A stretch of DNA of 64,000 nucleotides from Microbacterium sp. CFH 31415 (GTDB lineage Bacteria > Actinomycetota > Actinomycetes > Actinomycetales > Microbacteriaceae). The DNA lies in assembly GCF_022538185.1 (NCBI RefSeq), contig NZ_JAKYXC010000002.1, positions 186,001-250,000 of the forward strand, written 5' to 3'. Positions 61,559 to 64,000 of this stretch are shown piece by piece. The notes below the pieces were generated by a model. It did no database searches, was not told the DNA's origin, and was given only the letters and a program-made list of their open reading frames with translations. Each line of letters opens with the position of its first letter. The first letter of the stretch is position 1. The translations under genes were made by a program, and so were the position numbers.

Positions 61559-62290
61559 GTGGATGACATCGAGCGGCACCTGAGCGGCGGGAACATGGCG
61601 CCGGTGATCCGTGTCGGTGACACGGTGCGGCGCGTCACGGGGCGGTGGACGCCTGCGGTCCACCGGCTGCTGGGCGCCCTGGCCGACGCCGACGTCGAGG
61701 GGGTGCCGCGTGTACTCGGTCGGGATGCACAGGGCCGCGAGATCCTGACCTACCTCGAGGGGGAGATGCTCAGCGACGCGACCCCGGGCGTGAGGTGGGC
61801 AGGCGATGTCCTAGATGCAGCCGGTCGACTGCTGCGGCAGCTCCACGACGCCGGCGCCGTCCTTGTGGCCCAGGAGTCCCTCGTGTGGCGGTCGCCACGT
61901 CGCGAGCCTGCGGAGGTGATCTGTCACAACGACTTCGCGACCTACAACCTCGTCGCGCGCGACGGAGGTCTCGTCGGCGTGATCGACTTCGACTTCGCGT
62001 CGCCGGGACCGCGGCTGTGGGATCTGGCGTACCTGGCGTACCGGCTCGTTCCGTTCGCCGAGGACGCGGTGGGTGCCGACGGTCTGGACACGGATCGCAG
62101 GCTCGCGCAGCTGTTCGACGCGTACGGCATGCAGTTCACCGAGGCGGAGATCCTGGATGTCATGGCGCAGCGGCTCGACGACCTCGCGGCCTTCACGCGC
62201 GACCGCGCGGACGAGACCGGGCGCGCCGACTTCCTCGAGCACGCGGCTATGTATGAGCGGGACGCCGCGGCTCTGCGCCTGCGTTGCTGA
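61559..62290 (+). CDS. APH/choline-kinase-like phosphotransferase
   Basis: Kinase-like protein of 243 residues of the APH family. VICHNDFATYNLV carries the catalytic Asp and the metal-binding Asn, and VIDFDFASPGPRLWDLAYL the second metal Asp. The N-lobe is short (from about residue 10, with VTGRWTPAVHRLLGALA). The start at GTG 61559 fits the leaderless pattern; GTG 61550 or 61541 would add three or six residues. Substrate unknown; there is no reason to call it an antibiotic kinase. Confidence 0.88.
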   Translation: MDDIERHLSGGNMAPVIRVGDTVRRVTGRWTPAVHRLLGALADADVEGVPRVLGRDAQGREILTYLEGEMLSDATPGVRWAGDVLDAAGRLLRQLHDAGAVLVAQESLVWRSPRREPAEVICHNDFATYNLVARDGGLVGVIDFDFASPGPRLWDLAYLAYRLVPFAEDAVGADGLDTDRRLAQLFDAYGMQFTEAEILDVMAQRLDDLAAFTRDRADETGRADFLEHAAMYERDAAALRLRC

Positions 62291-62309
62291 GTCAGCCGCG
62301 CCGCCCAGG

Positions 62310-63734
62310 TCAGGCGGCTGCGTCGACGTCGTCGGGAAGTCGCCGCCGTGGCCGCAGCGACGGGAACGTGGCGACGGCGAGGAGAGTCGCTGCTGCCGCG
62401 GCGATCGCCGCTGCGAGGTGGGCGGCGGAGAGCCCTGCTTCGGCTGCAGCGAGGTCGGTGCCGCCGGCGGTGAGCACGGCGGCGCGGCGATAGGCGTCGA
62501 CGGCGCCGAACGCCGCGATGCCGATGGCGCCGCCGATCTGGGCCGTCGAGGACGCGAGACCCGAGCTGACGCCCGCGTTGCGCGCGGCCATGCCGCTGGA
62601 GATCACCAGCGTGGTCGGGGTGAAGCTGAAGGCCACTCCGGCGGCTGCGATGACGAGAACGGGGAGCACTCGCCAGACGTACGGCGCGCCGTAGTCGATG
62701 GTCGCGAACAGCAGATGCGCGACGACGAGCAGGATCAGCCCGATGACCGTCACCTTCTCCGGTCCGAAACGGGCGAGTGCGCGGGGGAGAACCAGGGTGC
62801 TGATGGCGAAGCCGGCGAGCGAGGTGGGGAGCATGGCGAGACCGGCGACCGCGGGGTCGTAGTCGAGCACCTGCTGAATGAGCAGCGCGACCAGCACGAA
62901 GCACGCGATCCGCGCGCCGCCGCCGAGCAGGTTGACGACGATGCCTCCGGCGACGCGCGGTTCGCGCAGGGCCGGGAGGGAAAGGACGGGGTCCGATGAG
63001 CGGAGCTCGACGAGCACGAAGCCGATCCCGGCGGCGAGGGCGACGACCGCCGCGACGACGACCTCGACAGATGCGAGTCCCGCGTGAGGGATACTCAGAA
63101 CGCCGTAGACAACGGCGCCGGCCGCGAGGGTGATGAGAGCCGCACCCGTGCCGTCGAAGGTGCGACGCGTCGCCGGCGTGTCGCGCTCGAGTCGGAGCCG
63201 GCCCGCGACGACGACGAGAGCGGCGGCCGCGGCGGTGACGAACATGACGCTCTGCCAGCCGAACGCGCCGGTGAGGATGCCGCCGACGGTGACACCGAGC
63301 GCGCCGCCCGCGGTGGATGCCGCGCCCCACCACGCCATCGTCTTCGTCTTCGTCGTCCCGGAGAAGGTCGCGAGGATGACGGACATGGCCGCAGGGCTGA
63401 GCATGGCCGACCCCGCGCCCTGCACCAGGCGCGCAAGCACGAGCATCGTCTCGTCGGCAGCGAAGCCGCCGAGGACCGAGCCGGCGGCGAGCACGGTGGC
63501 GCCGATGAGGAACATGCGCCGCCGTCCGAAGACGTCGGCGGCGCGTCCGGAGATCAGCAGCAGACCGCCGAAGGTCAGGAAGTAGGCGTTGAGCACCCAC
63601 GCGGTGCCGACGGCCGTGAGTCCGAGGTCCTCGGCGATGGACGGCAGCGCGACGTTGAGGATGCTGGAGTCCAGCATCACGACGAGCTGTGCGGCGACGA
63701 GGGTCAGGACCAGCGGCAGATTGCGTTCACGCAT
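62310..63734 (-). CDS. MFS drug transporter (DHA2/EmrB-QacA type, 14 TM)
   Basis: Efflux permease of 474 residues with about 14 helices. AAQLVVMLDSSILNVALPSIAEDL is motif D1, GRAADVFGRRRMFLIGA motif A, and LARLVQGAGSAMLSPAAMSVI motif C, all typical of DHA2. Start ATG 63734 is close to the first helix. Upstream lies a palindrome in a long divergent promoter region, so it is probably controlled by a local repressor, maybe encoded past the right edge. Terminal residues are charged. Confidence 0.9.
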   Translation of the reverse strand: MRERNLPLVLTLVAAQLVVMLDSSILNVALPSIAEDLGLTAVGTAWVLNAYFLTFGGLLLISGRAADVFGRRRMFLIGATVLAAGSVLGGFAADETMLVLARLVQGAGSAMLSPAAMSVILATFSGTTKTKTMAWWGAASTAGGALGVTVGGILTGAFGWQSVMFVTAAAAALVVVAGRLRLERDTPATRRTFDGTGAALITLAAGAVVYGVLSIPHAGLASVEVVVAAVVALAAGIGFVLVELRSSDPVLSLPALREPRVAGGIVVNLLGGGARIACFVLVALLIQQVLDYDPAVAGLAMLPTSLAGFAISTLVLPRALARFGPEKVTVIGLILLVVAHLLFATIDYGAPYVWRVLPVLVIAAAGVAFSFTPTTLVISSGMAARNAGVSSGLASSTAQIGGAIGIAAFGAVDAYRRAAVLTAGGTDLAAAEAGLSAAHLAAAIAAAAATLLAVATFPSLRPRRRLPDDVDAAA

Positions 63735-63988
63735 GGGCAGTCGACTCCAGGGCTGGCAGTACGCGGCGCGGATCACCGACACGACGCCGGCCAGCCGATC
63801 CGCGACAGCGACGATACCCGCGCGCGACGCGTCCTGCTCAACCGAGGAGAATCGGACGTGCGACCAGAATGGTCTCTCGCCGATAATGCACATTATGTCA
63901 ACTCGCGTTTCTGAACCGACAGAAGCGGTCCGGGATCATCGGGCGCGCCCCCGCTTCCCCGCGCAGGCTGGTATCTGAAGGAGGAACC
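63735..63988. promoter_or_regulatory. Divergent regulatory region with palindrome and short leader ORF
   Basis: Palindrome ATAATG-CA-CATTAT at 63883-63896 in otherwise G+C-rich DNA. GATAAT (63882-63887, plus) and CATAAT (minus) inside it are near-consensus -10 hexamers for the two divergent directions. A 27-codon open frame (63895-63978, MSTRVSEPTEAV...) starts at the right edge of the palindrome and ends just before the AAGGAGG of the next gene. Confidence 0.4.
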
Positions 63989-64000
63989 GTGATCGCATCG
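63989..64000 (+). CDS. First codons of a further gene, cut by the window edge
   Basis: AAGGAGG at 63978-63984 is followed after four bases by GTG ATC GCA TCG, running off the window. Only four codons are visible, so nothing can be said about the product except that it is divergent from the MFS drug transporter. Confidence 0.35.

Noticed and set aside
61559..62290. Aminoglycoside resistance kinase
   Set aside because: Only the general APH-fold motifs are present and the protein lacks any resistance context; the family mostly includes metabolic kinases.

Overview
The window is chromosomal DNA from a high-G+C actinobacterium, most likely a Microbacterium or a close relative in the Microbacteriaceae. 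Evidence: G+C near 70 percent with strongly G/C-ending codons, many GTG starts, RbpA, PafB/PafC, a zinc-free type B L31, the HelY-Lnt-RbpA gene order, and a GGTGGTTGAGTAG...CCACC dispersed repeat of the kind common in this family. I see no prophage, insertion sequence, CRISPR array or rRNA. There is one tRNA, tRNA-Leu(GAG). Genes are packed tightly: no gene-free stretch exceeds about 290 bases, and most operons are joined by ATGA or GTGA overlaps.

Layout. 1-2.3 kb: a PatB-like C-S lyase (5' end off the window) and an MFS exporter. 2.3-7.2 kb: a ferric-siderophore uptake operon (siderophore-interacting reductase, two FecCD permeases, ATPase, lipoprotein) behind a perfect palindromic iron box. 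7.3-11.1 kb: an ABC-F ATPase, a REP-like repeat, and a leftward SURF1 operon. 11.2-20.9 kb: housekeeping genes (FabG-like reductase, serB, divergent glgC/glgA, an orphan ABC ATPase, rpmE2 with a structured leader, an exonuclease, hydrolases, and a CGNR protein divergent from an EamA transporter). 20.4-31.9 kb: a nearly complete leucine catabolic cluster: Lrp regulator, bkdABC, TetR regulator, methylcrotonyl-CoA carboxylase, isovaleryl-CoA dehydrogenase, MaoC hydratase and CitE-type lyase. This gene content matches the Mycobacterium tuberculosis Rv2495c-Rv2502c region. 31.9-39.3 kb: DUF1801 protein, histidine phosphatase, sirtuin, TrmH, SGNH hydrolase, SF2 helicase, SRPBCC protein and a ferritin-like/VIT1 fusion. 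39.3-53 kb: tRNA-Leu, M20 peptidase, uppP, PAC2, a HAD hydrolase, trmI, an FKBP lipoprotein, pafBC, tatAC, helY, lnt and rbpA. This is the usual proteasome neighbourhood, but no pup, dop, mpa, prcBA or pafA lies within it. 53-64 kb: GDPD, SPFH and NfeD; a short-chain reductase and S9 peptidase; HdeD; a sulfite-oxidase-like/flavin reductase/zinc-ribbon operon; an AEC carrier; a phosphotransferase; an MFS drug transporter; and the first codons of a further gene.

Two patterns cross the whole window. About twenty transcription units start with TANNNT (mostly TAGNNT) placed 6-8 bases before ATG or GTG and have no Shine-Dalgarno sequence, the signature of leaderless mRNA. The heptamer GGATGCC/GGCATCC occurs about 80 times on both strands together, several times more often than base composition predicts.
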